Assembly (NCBI GenBank): GCA_000708835.1
Contig: DF237693.1
Span: 1-38,468 of the forward strand
Direction of reading: 5' to 3'
Length of the DNA stretch: 38,468 nucleotides
DNA from: Klebsormidium nitens
Taxonomy: Eukaryota > Streptophyta > Klebsormidiophyceae > Klebsormidiales > Klebsormidiaceae
The notes beneath the pieces are model-generated. The model searched no databases. It saw nothing but the letters and a program-made list of their open reading frames with translations, and had not been told where the DNA came from. Made by a program: the position numbers and the translations under genes. The number at the start of each line of letters is the position of its first letter. The stretch's first letter is position 1. Below, piece after piece: positions 28,425 to 38,468 of the stretch.

Positions 28425-31400
28425 ATGGCTGCACCTGCGCTGACGTCATGCCGACCTCAGCACGTTACGCAGCCTGCACGCCATGGCACAGGGCCCCTTG
28501 CAGAGGCAGCTGTTTGGAAGGCGTGCTATCTGAATGCTCGGTCGTCGAACCACTGGGGAACCAGACTAGGAGTGACGGGGTTGTCAGAATTGACTGAATC
28601 TAGTAAAGTGCACAACCGGGGGGTTTGTACGTTAACTGGGACCCACTCCAAGCACAAGCAGTCGGCAGCGTGTTGCTCTGACTGGCCAGCTTTCAAGGCC
28701 AGCGGGGTTTCCTATCCAGGGGTCCATGGTCCCCCCTGGAGCGCACTGCGCGGCGCATCGACTTTCAGCACCGCTGGAGTCAATAAAGGCAGAAGGCGGG
28801 AGGGGGGGTTTGCAAAAGTGGGCCGCTCTGTCGTAGCGAGTGAGGTGGAAACCCGCAGTCCCTCACGTGCGGCTAGGGTGCCCCGAGCGAAATTGAAACG
28901 GGACTTGACGAACCCCACCAGCGAGGACCCTGCCTCTAAAGGAAACGGTCTTCCGCAGGCGTCAAGTTTGAGGGGTGAGCGTGTGGGGCAGTCTCCATTG
29001 GAACAACGGCGGAGAGTTGATAGGAAAGAGGAGGCGGGGGCTCCAGTAGGTGAACCGAAAGCTCAACGAGTGCGGAGCACGGCAGGGCAAGGGGTGTCCG
29101 GAGCAGGCGGTGGGCGTGAGGGGGGGTCGGGGTTGCCTGGGAATCATCGGCGGGGGAACTCGACTGCAAACAGCCCCCACGAGTCTCGGCAAAATGGTGT
29201 CGACGAGAGGTTTAAGAGCGACGGGGCTGCTGAAGGAAGTGACGGGAAAATTGGGTCAGCCGAGTATGGAGTACGTCGGTCGGATGCTGAGGCGGGGGAG
29301 GACGGTTCAGAAATCGGGTTAGCCAAATCGCGTGGGGTTGTGGAGCGGAACCCAGAGGTTAGGGAGCGGCTGCAGATGCTGCGGAGTAAGTATTTGAAGT
29401 CTGCGCCGGCTGGTAGGGGTGACGATCTGAGTGGGGTTAGAGACCAGAACGGGGTTAGTGGTCAACCTGGGGTCAGCGGCCAGAACGGAGTCAGCATTCA
29501 GAGCGGGGTTACCGGCCAAAACAGGGTTAGCGGCGGGGTTGCGAAAGGTCGAGGGGCTGTGCTGCTGGAGGTATTGAGGCGAAACAGGGAGGAAGCTGCA
29601 CGGCGAGACGCAGTCGGGGGGCCGGGAGATGGGGTGCCCGAGGGGGAGATGGGTGAGAATACAGCGATAGTTCAAGCACGGCGAGAGCAGAATAGGGGAA
29701 ACGATTGGCAGGATTCAATAAGGAGGGGCGCAGACCTAGGGAAAGCTAGAACGGATGCAACGAACGGGAGAGGCGATACCGCTGGTGAGTCAGCCGAAAG
29801 GGGCGCAAGGAGCGAGGGTCTCGCACGGAAGAATGTCAGAACAGCGACACCAGAACTCGGGAGCCTAGGGGGCACTGAGACTAGAGTCAAAGCGCGCACG
29901 TCGAATCAGGGGGCGCCAAATTTGTCAAGGTGGACGCAAGAGAATGGGAAAGCACACGTCGGTTTTGCGGGACCCGATCGGGAATGGGGGGCTTCCGAGA
30001 GCAGGCAGAGTACCCCCCGGAAAAAGGAGCAGGGGCCCCGTTTGGGGCCTATGGAAAGGGGCTGGGAGGTTTCGAGGCCGAAGTCTCGGGGGAGCGCTGA
30101 CGTCAGACTCACCGGTGCAAGCTCTGCGAGGGTGAAAGAAGAGGGCGATCAGGAAAGAAGGGCACGAAGCAGGTTAGCTAAACGAGCCCGTTTGTCCCTT
30201 TCTTCTTCTTTGCTTTCCGTTTCCTGGTTCCTTCCGTAGAGACACAGGCCGACAAAAACGTCTTAGCAGGTGGGAGTACACAATGACGGTACAAAAGCGA
30301 TGAAGAATATGCAATCACGGGGAACCATTTGTGAGAGACGACCTTCTCAAATCGGCACTGCAAGTCCATGGGGGCTAGAGACAGGGGTGGTCAGGAGGGA
30401 AGGGCACGAAGCAGGTGCCCTTTCTTGTGTATTCTTCTCGTGCTCTTTCCTTCTTGTTCTTGCAATAAGGGAAGCTCTGAAGGTGAATGCCTTGCTGGAT
30501 GGACTGAAATCAGCCCTTTCAAATGCCGAGAAAACCATATAAAGATTTCCTCGTCCGCAGAATTCCATTTCCAGGCTAACCGTAAATGTGTGGACTAGCA
30601 TGCAAATGCGCCAATGCAAGAGTGAATAGTCAAGTAGGGTAGGGCCTTGAGAAAGAACGGCCGGAAACCTCCGGTTGATTCTCAGCTCTCATCAAGGCAG
30701 AATCTCAGTAGAGTTTGTTAAAGAGTTGCTCGTTGTGACGCGAGCACACTCGTTTGCAGATTGCAACTGCAATTGGGGGCTTCACTCATAGAGCAACAAT
30801 CGTAATTCCGCACATATTCTGAGAAGTCGAGGGTCGCTTCGAGTGTCAGTCGTTTGTGAGCAGTCTGTGCACAGCGTTAAAATACCATACCTGTATCTAA
30901 GAGAAACTCCTGTGGTAAATTCAAGCGCCTCTTAGGTCGGGCTTCGCTTTTCTCACGCCGATCGAATCGCTCCTCGGGCAGAGTCGAAAGCTCAGCCCCG
31001 AAACGCTTTCGTTTCTAGATTGTAGGCACAATCAGATTGAGCTGTCTTCCTGAGCAATTTGATCGGCCTTTGGCGCTGGCAGGAGTTACGACCTACGGTG
31101 GCAGTTTGTTACCTAGAATGCCTTAGGCAGGTTGACATGAAAGTTGTTTCTGAATTGGATACTACTCAATTGTGCAATCGGAGAATGTATGCCACTTCTC
31201 ACACTAACTTTTGTCTTCGTTTCTGGTGTTCAGGGAAGAAGGGAGGCCGGTCGCCGTGACGCAACCGCCTTCCAGCGTGAGGGACTCGAGAGCAGTACCT
31301 GGGGCAAAGCGTGCTGACGTCACCGTAACGTCAGCATCCGTAACTGCCTCTCCGAGGGACAAAGTTGGCTCGGACGTCAGCACGACGTCAGCATCCGGAG

Positions 31401-33262
31401 CAGCCCCCCGAAGCAGAAGCATCGGTGGCCCGGGGGTAACGACCGGACGAGCAGTTGGAGGGGGAAGGGGCGGGGGATCCCTGGCGAAATCAGTCAGGGC
31501 CAGTAGGGGGGAAGGTGATGTCAGCATGACGTCATCTGCCGCTGGAAAGAGCGGAGATCCCGTGGATGACGCCTTGGAAATGGCGCGTCGTATGTTTGGC
31601 CGAGTGAAGGGGAGCGAGGTTGGGAGAGGGTTAGGCCAACCAGGGACTGGGTTAACGAAGAAGAGCGAGGGCAAGACCACAACTGTCGATGTTGATCGGA
31701 GATCTGTAAGAGGTGGGAAGGAGGGAAGCGTGTTGCGGGGGCGTAGTGTTGCAGCGGAGGAAGGTGCGAACCAGGTGAAGCAGGGGTCAGAGGGTCAGGA
31801 TGGGAAGTCCGGGGATTGGCAGAGGACCGAATGGCGCGCAGGGCCTCGGAAAGGTGGTGTGAATGCGGCCGCGGAAGAGGGGAGGAACTACGAAGACGAC
31901 TCTGACGAGGGCCTATTCGCACCGGAGGAGGAAGACGAGGAGTTGGACGTTGACGATGGTGGAGAAGAAAGAGAACTGTCCGCTGAGGAGTTGGCGGAAG
32001 AGAACGCGGAGCGGGCGCAGTTCACTGCAGAGGAACTAGAGTCGGGGAGAGAGTTGGAATATTCGGGGCTGCCGATAAGCCTGGGAGCGGAGGCGGAAGA
32101 AGCGCTGGCGGCGCAGTTTGGGGTGGAGGGTTTAAGCGGGTCAGAAGCCGGGTTAGGAGAGGGTTTGGACGGGGTAGAGGAGGGTTTGAACGGGCCAGGG
32201 GAGAGTTCCGAAGGTTTCGCAGAGGATTTTCGAGAAAGAGATACGGAGGAGGGGGCTGAGGAGTGGGAAACAGATGAAGAAAGTGCAGGGGGAGCGGACA
32301 CGGAGTCTGGCACGAACGAAGGGGACGAACAGACGGGGGCTCCGCTGGGGAAGCGCTCGAAGGTTCTGGCGATGCTAGAAGAAGTTTGGGGTGCGGATGA
32401 CGAGGGAGGGGAGGAAACAGGTGACAAAGCGGTGCGTTTCGAAACCAGGGGGCCGCAAAAGCCGGCGATCAGGGTGAGGGTTTTGGCTGAGGAAGAGAAC
32501 GTCTCTTTGGAGAGCTTGACGCCACTCGAGCGGGCCCGGATTCTTTTCCGGGGGGGCAAGCCCACACTGGGGGAGAGCAGGGAGAGTCCCCCCGGAGAGG
32601 AAGAGGACGGAGCAGAAAGGGCCCCGGCCCGAGTGACGTCACCAAAGTGGAGGCAGCCGTCAGCCGAGGCGGAGAGGGATCCCCCGCGGGTGTTGGAGTC
32701 GTCGAGGCGAAAGGTGACGACGTCGAGCGCGCAACGGAAGCGGCTTGGGCAGAAAGTGAAGAAGGTCGAGCCGCTCACGACGCGGGCGCAGGTTATCGAG
32801 CGGGTTAAGCAGCTGGCGCGCGACACCCTGCACGAGTTCCTGCAAATGCGGTTAGCGGACCGGTTACGGGTTGACTATATCGTTAACCACTGCCCGAAGT
32901 TCCTGGCGCGTCAGGTGCTCTTGCCGCTCGCCCAGAGCCAGAATCGGTCCACCCCGCCGGAGAAGCAGCTGCGCGCCCTGGTTTTCGGGTTAAGCGGAAC
33001 CCAGTTGGTAACCGCGTATGAGGAGGCTCTCGAGATCACCGACGAGCAGAAGGGGTTAGCGAAACGGGTTTTGGCGAGCCACCTGCACGTGCACCGGTAC
33101 ATGGAGAAGGGGATGGCGGAGAACATCGCGGAGAATTGTCCGATCTTTCTCGTGGAGGGGGTAATCGTTCCCGCATCGACGATACCCTTCGAGGCCCTCA
33201 GTGTCGTGCAGGTATTTTCCTGGAGAAGGTCACACAAGACACCCTTGACAGACGTTGGCTGA
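28425..33262 (+). CDS. Long, mostly disordered acidic/basic protein of unknown function (2 exons, about 1258 aa)
   Basis: Exon 1 is 28425-30172 and exon 2 starts at 31234; the junction is phase 2 and joins RARS-R-EEGRP. The second exon runs to a TGA at 33260-33262, or may be spliced at CAG/gtattt after 33211. The first about 50 residues are basic and Ser/Ala-rich and could be an organelle transit peptide. The middle is low complexity with a hexapeptide repeat, then a strongly acidic tract (about 31890-32330). The only part that looks folded is the C-terminal about 150 residues, from VIERVKQLARDTLHEFLQ to the end, with two related helices containing NHCPKFLARQVLLP and ENCPIFLVEGVIVP. I do not recognise this domain. 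The gene lies head-to-tail with the mTERF gene downstream. The donor CAG/gttagc is weaker than the others in this window. Confidence 0.65.
29445..29534 (+). repeat. Hexapeptide repeat QNGVSG x 5 (18-bp units)
   Basis: Five in-frame 18-bp units encode QNGVSG, QPGVSG, QNGVSI, QSGVTG and QNRVSG within exon 1 of the unknown gene. Third positions vary between units, so the peptide is better conserved than the DNA. This favours purifying selection or age over recent slippage. Confidence 0.85.
30145..30420 (+). repeat. Reiterated exon 1 tail of the unknown gene
   Basis: The exon end GATCAGGAAAGAAGGGCACGAAGCAG/gt (about 30148-30172) recurs in the intron as GGTCAGGAGGGAAGGGCACGAAGCAG/gt (about 30390-30414), about 243 bp further on. 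Both are followed by a TTTCTTCT-rich stretch. The second copy has an equally good GT and could be an alternative donor. Confidence 0.7.
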
Positions 33263-33732
33263 GCATTCCAGTTCCGCTCCTCTGTTTCGCGTCGTGTTTC
33301 TCGTTTTTATGACCTGCTTACGGTTCTGAACATGTACTTTGAGAGATCCGGTATGACGTCCCGAAATTCAGGACAAATGATGAAGCATCTGCTAGCCAAG
33401 AGTTGCACATGCGTCTGCTTAAACAGTTAGTTGGAGAACGTTCCAATTCTTTCACGTCGCCGTGCGACTTCGGCCGCCTGTGCTTTCTGCTGGTGTGATT
33501 CTGTGCGCGCCTTCATACTGAGCGCTCTCTCTGCGCTAAAATGCTGATGAGAAGATTTCGCCACCTATCTGCTTCTCGCCTTCATGGCGTTCTCGTCAGA
33601 AACCACAGACTGTGCTCCGCCTGCATCATACTCAAATTGGCTTTTTCTTCATTCCTGAGCCGGGTTAAGCCAATCCGATTCTCGTTCCGTGGTTTGACAA
33701 AGTAGAGCGCCGATACCTGCCGTAATTTTTCA

Positions 33733-33920
33733 AACCTCTGAACAAGGACTAGCGCGAATCAGCCCTTCTCTCGTTTCCCTCACGACTCCAGTCGAACCTC
33801 TGAACGGAGACAAGGCGTATCAGCCCTTTCCTCGTTTTCTTCTCAGCCCCCATTTATATACCTCCGAACAAAGACCAGCGCGAATCAGCGTTTCTCTCAT
33901 TTCCTTCTCAACCCCGAGCG
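33733..33920. repeat. 62-64-bp repeat, three degenerate copies
   Basis: AACCTCTGAACAAGGACTAG at 33733, AACCTCTGAACGGAGACAAG at 33795 and TACCTCCGAACAAAGACCAG at 33859 start three units that all continue with GCG-ATCAGC and CTCGTTT or CTCATTT. They lie upstream of the mTERF gene, in its presumed promoter or 5' UTR, or in an intron if the upstream gene extends that far. Confidence 0.8.
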
Positions 33921-34103
33921 GCACTAGTGGCGCAGATTGCGCCGCCTCGCCAACCATGCCAAATCACGAGACTGCTCTTTTCATTTCTCCCAGAAAGTCA
34001 GAAGCCTGGAAGTGACCGCGCGTGACACAGGACACCTGCAGAAATCACCCAACTGCAGGAATCACCCAAACTTTCTTGATACTGGCTTTTGCGAAACAGC
34101 TCA

Positions 34104-35912
34104 ATGTTTTCCCTGGCGCAAGCATTGCCAACCGCTCAACTCGGATTCACACGTAGTCCCGTTGTTGATGTAACGCACCCCCCAACATTTGACGAAACTG
34201 ACTACCTCCGTTTTCCCCTTGCCCACAGCAAACCCGCTTCAAAGAGTGCTGGCGATGAAACCACTTTCGTCGAATCATGCTCTCGTTGCAGACATAGAAC
34301 ATTTCGTCCTACCTCCAATGGTGGGTTTCAGTCACGTCTGTTCAAAATGGCCTTGGGTCGTCAAACCCTCACTGTCCAACGACGCTGCTTCAGGAAAATT
34401 GTAAAACCCTCTTCATTGTTCCTGCAGCGCTTCCACCTGAAGATGCGCTGGCGCCGGAAACAGCGCCGCCCCATCCCCCGCTCCAAAAATGGCGACCCGG
34501 TGCGCGACGCCGAACTCGCGATGACGTACGTCCTCTGCAACACGAAGCGCAAGAAGCTGACGTGGGCCTTCTTCGAGGCGCTGGGGATGCCCGAGGCTGA
34601 CGTCATCCGTGCGCGCAACAAGATGCGGCCGGGGGTCTCGCTGACGAACCTCGCGCGCGTGGTGACGTGGCTGCGGACGGAGCTGGAGCTGACGTCAGCG
34701 GACCTGCAGGCGGTCATCCGGCAGAGCCCGCTGCTCATGGCGCACAGCGTGGAGTCGCTCGAGGCGCGGAAGGCGTTCTTCCTGCGGAAGCGGATCGGCG
34801 TCAGCGAGAAGACGCAACGGGAGTGGCTGCTGAAGTACCCGCGGATGTTTACGCGCCCGGTGGAGTCGTCGCTCATTCCGCTGGTCTACGGACTGATCGA
34901 CGAGTTCGGGATCGGCGATGCTCCGGAGCTGCTGAGAAAGTACCCGCGCGTGTTCGCGAACAACACGTGGGCGCAGCTCCAGATCAAGGTCGGGGGCCTG
35001 ATCGACGTCGGCTGCACGCCCGCTGACGTCAGCCGGCTGTTCGCGGCGGCCGACAACGGGGTGAGCCAGGACGTGCTGTGCAACGGGCTCGACCGGCGGA
35101 TTCCGCCGCTGGCGAAGCTGCTGCGGAAGAACGGGTTAACGGAACGGGAGGTCGCTAACGTGGTGGTCAGCGAGGTGCCGCTCTTGGCCGTCGATCTGAA
35201 GGAGATCGAACGGCGGCTGCACTTTCTGCTGCGGGACATGGAGCGGAGTCCGCGAGAGATCGGGGCGTTCCCGGCGTGTCTAAAGTACCCCGTAGAAGCG
35301 AGGCTACAGCGGTTGGGTTACGTGAGCCGGTACGGGTTTGGGGAGGGGTTAGGGTTGGCGGAACTGCTGAACCCGGACGATCGGGAGTGGCAGGAGATGA
35401 AGAAAGCGTGGCGGGGGGTGGGGCAACACCCGGCGAGCGTCCCCTCGAAAAAGAACGACGCCGATCGGGCGGAGGAGCTTTTGGCGCAGTGGGAGGAGGA
35501 GAATGAGGAAGACCCGGAGGTGAAGGAGCTGGTTAAGATGGAGGAGGAAGGGTTAGTGCTGATGGACCCGATCAAGTTCAGGCCCCGGAAACGGAATCGG
35601 ATTCCGATCCCGAAGGTGTATAACATCTACGAGCAGAACCGGATCCGGAAGCCGAAGGATCCGGACTATACGGTGAAAATGCTGGAAAAGAGACTGGCGT
35701 TGGCGCTTGGAGAGGAGCCGCCAACAAGGGGGGAGGAAAACGGGTCAGCAACGGAACCGGGTGTAGTTAAGAAAAAGAAGGTGGTTCGCGTGAGAGGCTT
35801 GGTGGTGAAGAAAAGGAATCAGGTTAAGGGGAAGTCGCCCAGGAAAAAGAAGGGCAAGAAGGCGCCCAAGCAGCCGAACACGCTCTTTCCGGGCGTCGAG
35901 AAGATGTTCTAA
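34104..35912 (+). CDS. mTERF-domain organelle gene-expression protein (single exon, about 602 aa)
   Basis: One open frame ends at TAA/TAG-free position 35909 with the stop at 35910-35912. The start is ATG 34104, giving an N-terminus MFSLAQALPTAQLGFTRSP that looks like an organelle targeting peptide; ATG 34347 (MALGRQTLTVQRRCFRK) would also give a mitochondrial-type presequence. From about residue 135 there are repeated helical units with the mTERF signature Leu-x-x-x-Pro-x-x-L/F: VIRQSPLLMAHSVE, LLKYPRMFTRPVE, LLRKYPRVFANN, VVSEVPLLAVDLK and AFPACLKYPVEARL. The tail is first acidic, then very Lys-rich (KKKKVVRVRG, SPRKKKGKKAPK), suggesting nucleic-acid contact. Known members bind mitochondrial or plastid DNA/RNA and affect transcription, splicing or rRNA maturation; the target here cannot be told. 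A good acceptor (CCTGCAG/CGC at 34428) lies inside the frame, so the first 108 codons may be partly untranslated or alternatively spliced. Confidence 0.85.
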   Translation: MFSLAQALPTAQLGFTRSPVVDVTHPPTFDETDYLRFPLAHSKPASKSAGDETTFVESCSRCRHRTFRPTSNGGFQSRLFKMALGRQTLTVQRRCFRKIVKPSSLFLQRFHLKMRWRRKQRRPIPRSKNGDPVRDAELAMTYVLCNTKRKKLTWAFFEALGMPEADVIRARNKMRPGVSLTNLARVVTWLRTELELTSADLQAVIRQSPLLMAHSVESLEARKAFFLRKRIGVSEKTQREWLLKYPRMFTRPVESSLIPLVYGLIDEFGIGDAPELLRKYPRVFANNTWAQLQIKVGGLIDVGCTPADVSRLFAAADNGVSQDVLCNGLDRRIPPLAKLLRKNGLTEREVANVVVSEVPLLAVDLKEIERRLHFLLRDMERSPREIGAFPACLKYPVEARLQRLGYVSRYGFGEGLGLAELLNPDDREWQEMKKAWRGVGQHPASVPSKKNDADRAEELLAQWEEENEEDPEVKELVKMEEEGLVLMDPIKFRPRKRNRIPIPKVYNIYEQNRIRKPKDPDYTVKMLEKRLALALGEEPPTRGEENGSATEPGVVKKKKVVRVRGLVVKKRNQVKGKSPRKKKGKKAPKQPNTLFPGVEKMF

Positions 35913-37099
35913 CGTTGCCTCAACGTTGTAACGAGGCTCAGGGACATGTCACGAGTTGAGGTCAGTTGAAAGAGTTGTTTGTAAGAGTTGACGGTCGGAG
36001 ATCGAATCGCAAGTGAACGATGTGGTCGGATGCATGCCCGCCCTACTTTGCAAGATACCGGATCCGTCGACGGCGGCCAGGGGTAATCCTTGCTTGCTAA
36101 GGATGCGTGTCGTTCCCAGAAGCCGCCACATAATCTTTTTGCATCATGCAATGGTTTTAAATTCCCCAAGTACGGCTGCCATGAATGAGGGCTTTCGGCT
36201 TTAGTAATGTGCATGTACGACTCCACGATCCTTCGTCAGCATCGCATTGTCGCATCATTGTAGACAATTCCTGCGGCTTCATTGGAGTCCCATTGGACCG
36301 ACCATGTCGATTCCTTGAGGGTTATGGAGAATTAACTGATTGCACGCATTGAAGTGAAGATTCGTATCGGTTTTATGTACGTACAATGGTCTGTCATCCA
36401 CGTGCCAGTTTTCGCCGTATCTAAACAGGCCATACGAAGCTTCGATCTCATGACTGAGCTATATATCAAGTTGCATATTGAAAGACATATGCGCATATAC
36501 GGACGTGTGTGGTGTGTTAATGTGTCACGCCGTGCTTAATTTTGATCGTCGTACGATGGTCTCATGGCCCGTCTAATGAATCATGATGCATCGCGTGCCG
36601 CATAAGGGCGGGCCTGCCAAGTCACGTGCAGGCCGCGGCCCGCTTCCCGCCCGCGTGCGCATCATCATCGGAGTGGCGCGGCCACTCCGATGAGGTAGAC
36701 CCTACGGACCCACAACCTTCAAATTTACACGGGCGCGATCGCCGCGGTCGCGCGAAAATTCACTCTATCAATTTTGCGGCTCACCGCAGACTGCCGACGC
36801 GTCGGCACTTGTCAAAATTTCAATGCCCTCCAGTCCCCCGGACTCCGTACTACTGGCTGATAGCATGTTCGCACTTGACTTGATTTTATGCCGGCGGCGC
36901 CGGCGGCGAGTTTCATCCGGCGATTTTGTAGATTTCCCGGCGCCGGAGCATCGCCGCCGGCGCCGGAGTGTTCAGTTGCTCCAAATACTCCGGCACCGGA
37001 CAACTCCGGCGCCGGAGGCCAGCTTAGCTGCAACCCCTCCAAGCTGGCCTCCCAGATCTGCATCGCAGACCTCCCATCTGATCAAAGCCTTCATCTTTA
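35913..37099. other. Intergenic region before the trihelix gene
   Basis: No gene is supported. The section 36240-36600 is AT-richer with many short palindromic words. 36600-37020 is CpG-rich and very GC-rich, as expected for a promoter/5' UTR. A 13-bp inverted repeat (TCATCGGAGTGGC at 36665-36677 and its complement at 36681-36693) has a 3-base loop. Confidence 0.55.
36888..37020 (+). promoter_or_regulatory. CCGGCGCCGG-rich palindromic leader of the trihelix gene
   Basis: Between 36888 and 37020 the self-complementary word CCGGCGCCGG or near variants (GCCGGCGGCGCCGGCGG, CTCCGGCACCGG, CTCCGGCGCCGGAGG) recurs at least five times, ending about 80 bases before the ATG at 37100. In RNA these would form strong alternative stems in the 5' UTR; in DNA they could be GC-box-like binding sites. 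Which applies cannot be told from sequence. Confidence 0.5.
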
Positions 37100-38236
37100 A
37101 TGGCGGCGGCCACCGAAGGGGATGAAGGCCTACCGCATCAGGAGCAGCCAAGCGTTCAGGACACGCAGCCCCTTGTTGAAGCGCAAGATGAGGCAGCTGG
37201 AGCTAGCACTCAGAAGACTGCCCCAGAGGCAACAACTGCAGGAAAGCGAAAGGGCGCTGCCAAGCCCTCAAAGCGGGGGTCCAAGAAGGGCAAGAAGGAC
37301 GATGGTGGTAACGAAGAAGACACTTCTCTAGCAGGCCAAGCCTTCAAATGGACAGACAACGGGATTGAGGGCCTCGTAGATGTTTGGGGTGGAAAGTCCA
37401 GAAAGCTGCAAGGGGGGAACCTGACGGCGAAGCATTGGGATGAGATTGCTTTTGCAGTCAGTGCAGCAACAGATTGCCAAGTGACGGCCCAGCAATGCAT
37501 GGACAAGGTAGATGGCCTGAAGAAAAAGTACAAGAGCATCAAGGAGAAGAAAGGGAAGACAGGCAGCGAAGGCAACGTTGCCAAAGGTTGGAAATGGTTC
37601 GAAGACCTGGACCGAGTCCTGGCGGCAAGACCAAAAACTGCGGGTGTTCCAGGGGCAATCGACGGGGGGTGGCAGAAAACTCGGACAGCCGGTGTACAGA
37701 TCGACTCAAGCGACGAAGCAGAGGGGTCAGAGAACGAAGGAGCAGACCCTCTTACCGGTGAGCCGCTTGGTGAGGAAGAGCCGCAGAAGCAGCGGCCAAG
37801 CGAGCAAACAGCTGGGATTGAGGCAGCAAAGAAAGGTCAACCCGCACCAAGAAGCAAACCGGTCAGTACTGGGAAGAAAAGCGCAGGCTCCACGAATGTT
37901 GAAGAGGCAAAAAGTCCGCGGGCCACTGTTTCGAACATGCCTGGTGTGTCTGGCCAGCCAACTGCCGGGAAAAAGGTTGGGAAGCATCGCTTGTCGGATG
38001 AAAGTCCAATGCGGAAACTTGCCGGGAAGCTTGGAGAGTTTGTGGGTGTTATTGCGGAAGGGGAGAAGAACAGGGCAGAAGAAGCACGGGAAAGACTTCA
38101 GGCTGAGGAGCGAAGGCACGCCGAAAGCCTGGCGATGGAGCGGAGCCGTCTAGATTTTCAGCAGCAAGTGGCGCTTGAGAACATGCGGCATCAACATGCG
38201 ATGCAACAGATTGCAGCAAGGCAGCTTGAAAGGTAA
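37100..38236 (+). CDS. Trihelix / Myb-SANT-like DNA-binding protein (378 aa)
   Basis: After a basic patch (GKRKGAAKPSKRGSKKGKK, residues about 48-67, likely nuclear signal), residues 82-175 form a trihelix-type domain. It has Trp84 in FKWTDNGIEGLVDVW, then GNLTAKHWDEIA, QCMDKVDGLKKKYKSIKEKK, and GWKWFEDLDRVL as the fourth helix. This order closely fits the SIP1 clade of plant trihelix factors. The middle is low-complexity; residues about 305-377 form a charged coiled coil (EEARERLQAEERRHAESLAMERSRLDFQQQ). The frame stops at TAA 38234-38236, which overlaps a perfect GTAAGC donor (GAAAG/gtaagc), so the protein may continue in a further exon. Alternative: the DNA-binding partner protein of a PIF/Harbinger-type transposon, which has a similar domain. 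Confidence 0.7.
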   Translation: MAAATEGDEGLPHQEQPSVQDTQPLVEAQDEAAGASTQKTAPEATTAGKRKGAAKPSKRGSKKGKKDDGGNEEDTSLAGQAFKWTDNGIEGLVDVWGGKSRKLQGGNLTAKHWDEIAFAVSAATDCQVTAQQCMDKVDGLKKKYKSIKEKKGKTGSEGNVAKGWKWFEDLDRVLAARPKTAGVPGAIDGGWQKTRTAGVQIDSSDEAEGSENEGADPLTGEPLGEEEPQKQRPSEQTAGIEAAKKGQPAPRSKPVSTGKKSAGSTNVEEAKSPRATVSNMPGVSGQPTAGKKVGKHRLSDESPMRKLAGKLGEFVGVIAEGEKNRAEEARERLQAEERRHAESLAMERSRLDFQQQVALENMRHQHAMQQIAARQLER

Positions 38237-38267
38237 GCAGACTGTCCTTCGTAACATGCGTTTGTAA

Positions 38268-38468
38268 GAACAAGTGCGATGTGTCTTGTGCAAATCAGAT
38301 TTCTTACATCGTTTGATTCTGATTGAGAGTTTAAAGCTCAGCCGCCAGCTATTTGATCCAGGAGAAAAGATATGTGACACATGTTGCAGCTGGATTGTTG
38401 TGGACGAATCAAACCACTATCAGATCAACAATGCCGTTGTGACGGTTGGACAGGGTTCACACGCTGCC
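38268..38468 (+). other. Open frame with paired CxxC motifs running off the window
   Basis: An uninterrupted 67-codon frame begins after TAA 38265-38267 and is still open at the window end. It lacks ATG, so if real it is an exon. It contains CVLC and, 27 residues later, CDTCC, a spacing compatible with a zinc-binding fold, then WIVVDESNHYQINNAVVTVG. It could be the next exon of the trihelix gene, but the first available AG would leave an intron of only about 35 bases. The start is therefore unclear. I do not recognise the family. Confidence 0.35.

Noticed and set aside
31888-32826. 312-residue Ser-rich minus-strand frame
   Set aside because: It is the complement of the acidic Glu/Gly-rich tract of the unknown + gene; GAG/GAA codons read as CTC/TTC and Ser codons on the other strand.

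Overview
This is a eukaryotic nuclear window. It holds intron-rich genes with GT-AG splice sites, a mixture of chloroplast- or mitochondrion-type and signalling proteins, and no prokaryotic operon logic. A trihelix-type DNA-binding protein, an mTERF protein encoded in one long exon, and a PTEN phosphatase with a long disordered front point to the green lineage. A TRP-type channel, absent from land plants as far as known, argues for an alga. A streptophyte alga of the Klebsormidium kind is my best guess, but this is inference.

Layout. 1-1.8 kb: no recognisable gene. 1.8-12.2 kb (+): a 12-exon gene that I could assemble with every splice phase matching. It encodes an 847-residue fusion of an N-terminal haem globin, a six-transmembrane TRP-like ion channel and a C-terminal cytochrome b5 domain. 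12.2-15.1 kb: intergenic, with a perfect hairpin, a 12-bp minisatellite and a 28-bp satellite containing an assembly gap. 15.5-24.6 kb (-): a 9-exon PTEN-type phosphatase/C2 gene with about 970 residues of low-complexity N-terminus. 24.6-28.4 kb: no firm gene, only gene-like minus-strand fragments. 28.4-33.3 kb (+): a two-exon gene for a long, mostly disordered protein of unknown function. 34.1-35.9 kb (+): an mTERF-domain protein. 37.1-38.2 kb (+): a trihelix/Myb-SANT-like DNA-binding protein. At the right edge there is an open frame with paired Cys motifs that runs off the window.

Two results stand out. First, the globin-TRP-cytochrome b5 fusion looks like a haem-gated or redox-reset ion channel in a single polypeptide: the globin has Tyr B10, Phe CD1, Gln E7 and His F8, and the b5 domain has both axial His. 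I know of no described protein with this architecture. Second, many exons in this window are edged by tandem, decaying copies of their own boundary. Pieces of exon plus the adjoining splice site are repeated one to four times into the neighbouring intron with a spacing of about 90-245 bp, mostly 120-200 bp. This occurs in at least eleven places across three unrelated genes on both strands, so it looks like a genome-level process of intron growth by tandem duplication across splice junctions.

The genes do not form a pathway. Exon coordinates were worked out by eye from splice consensus, phase and family conservation; transcripts would be needed to confirm them.
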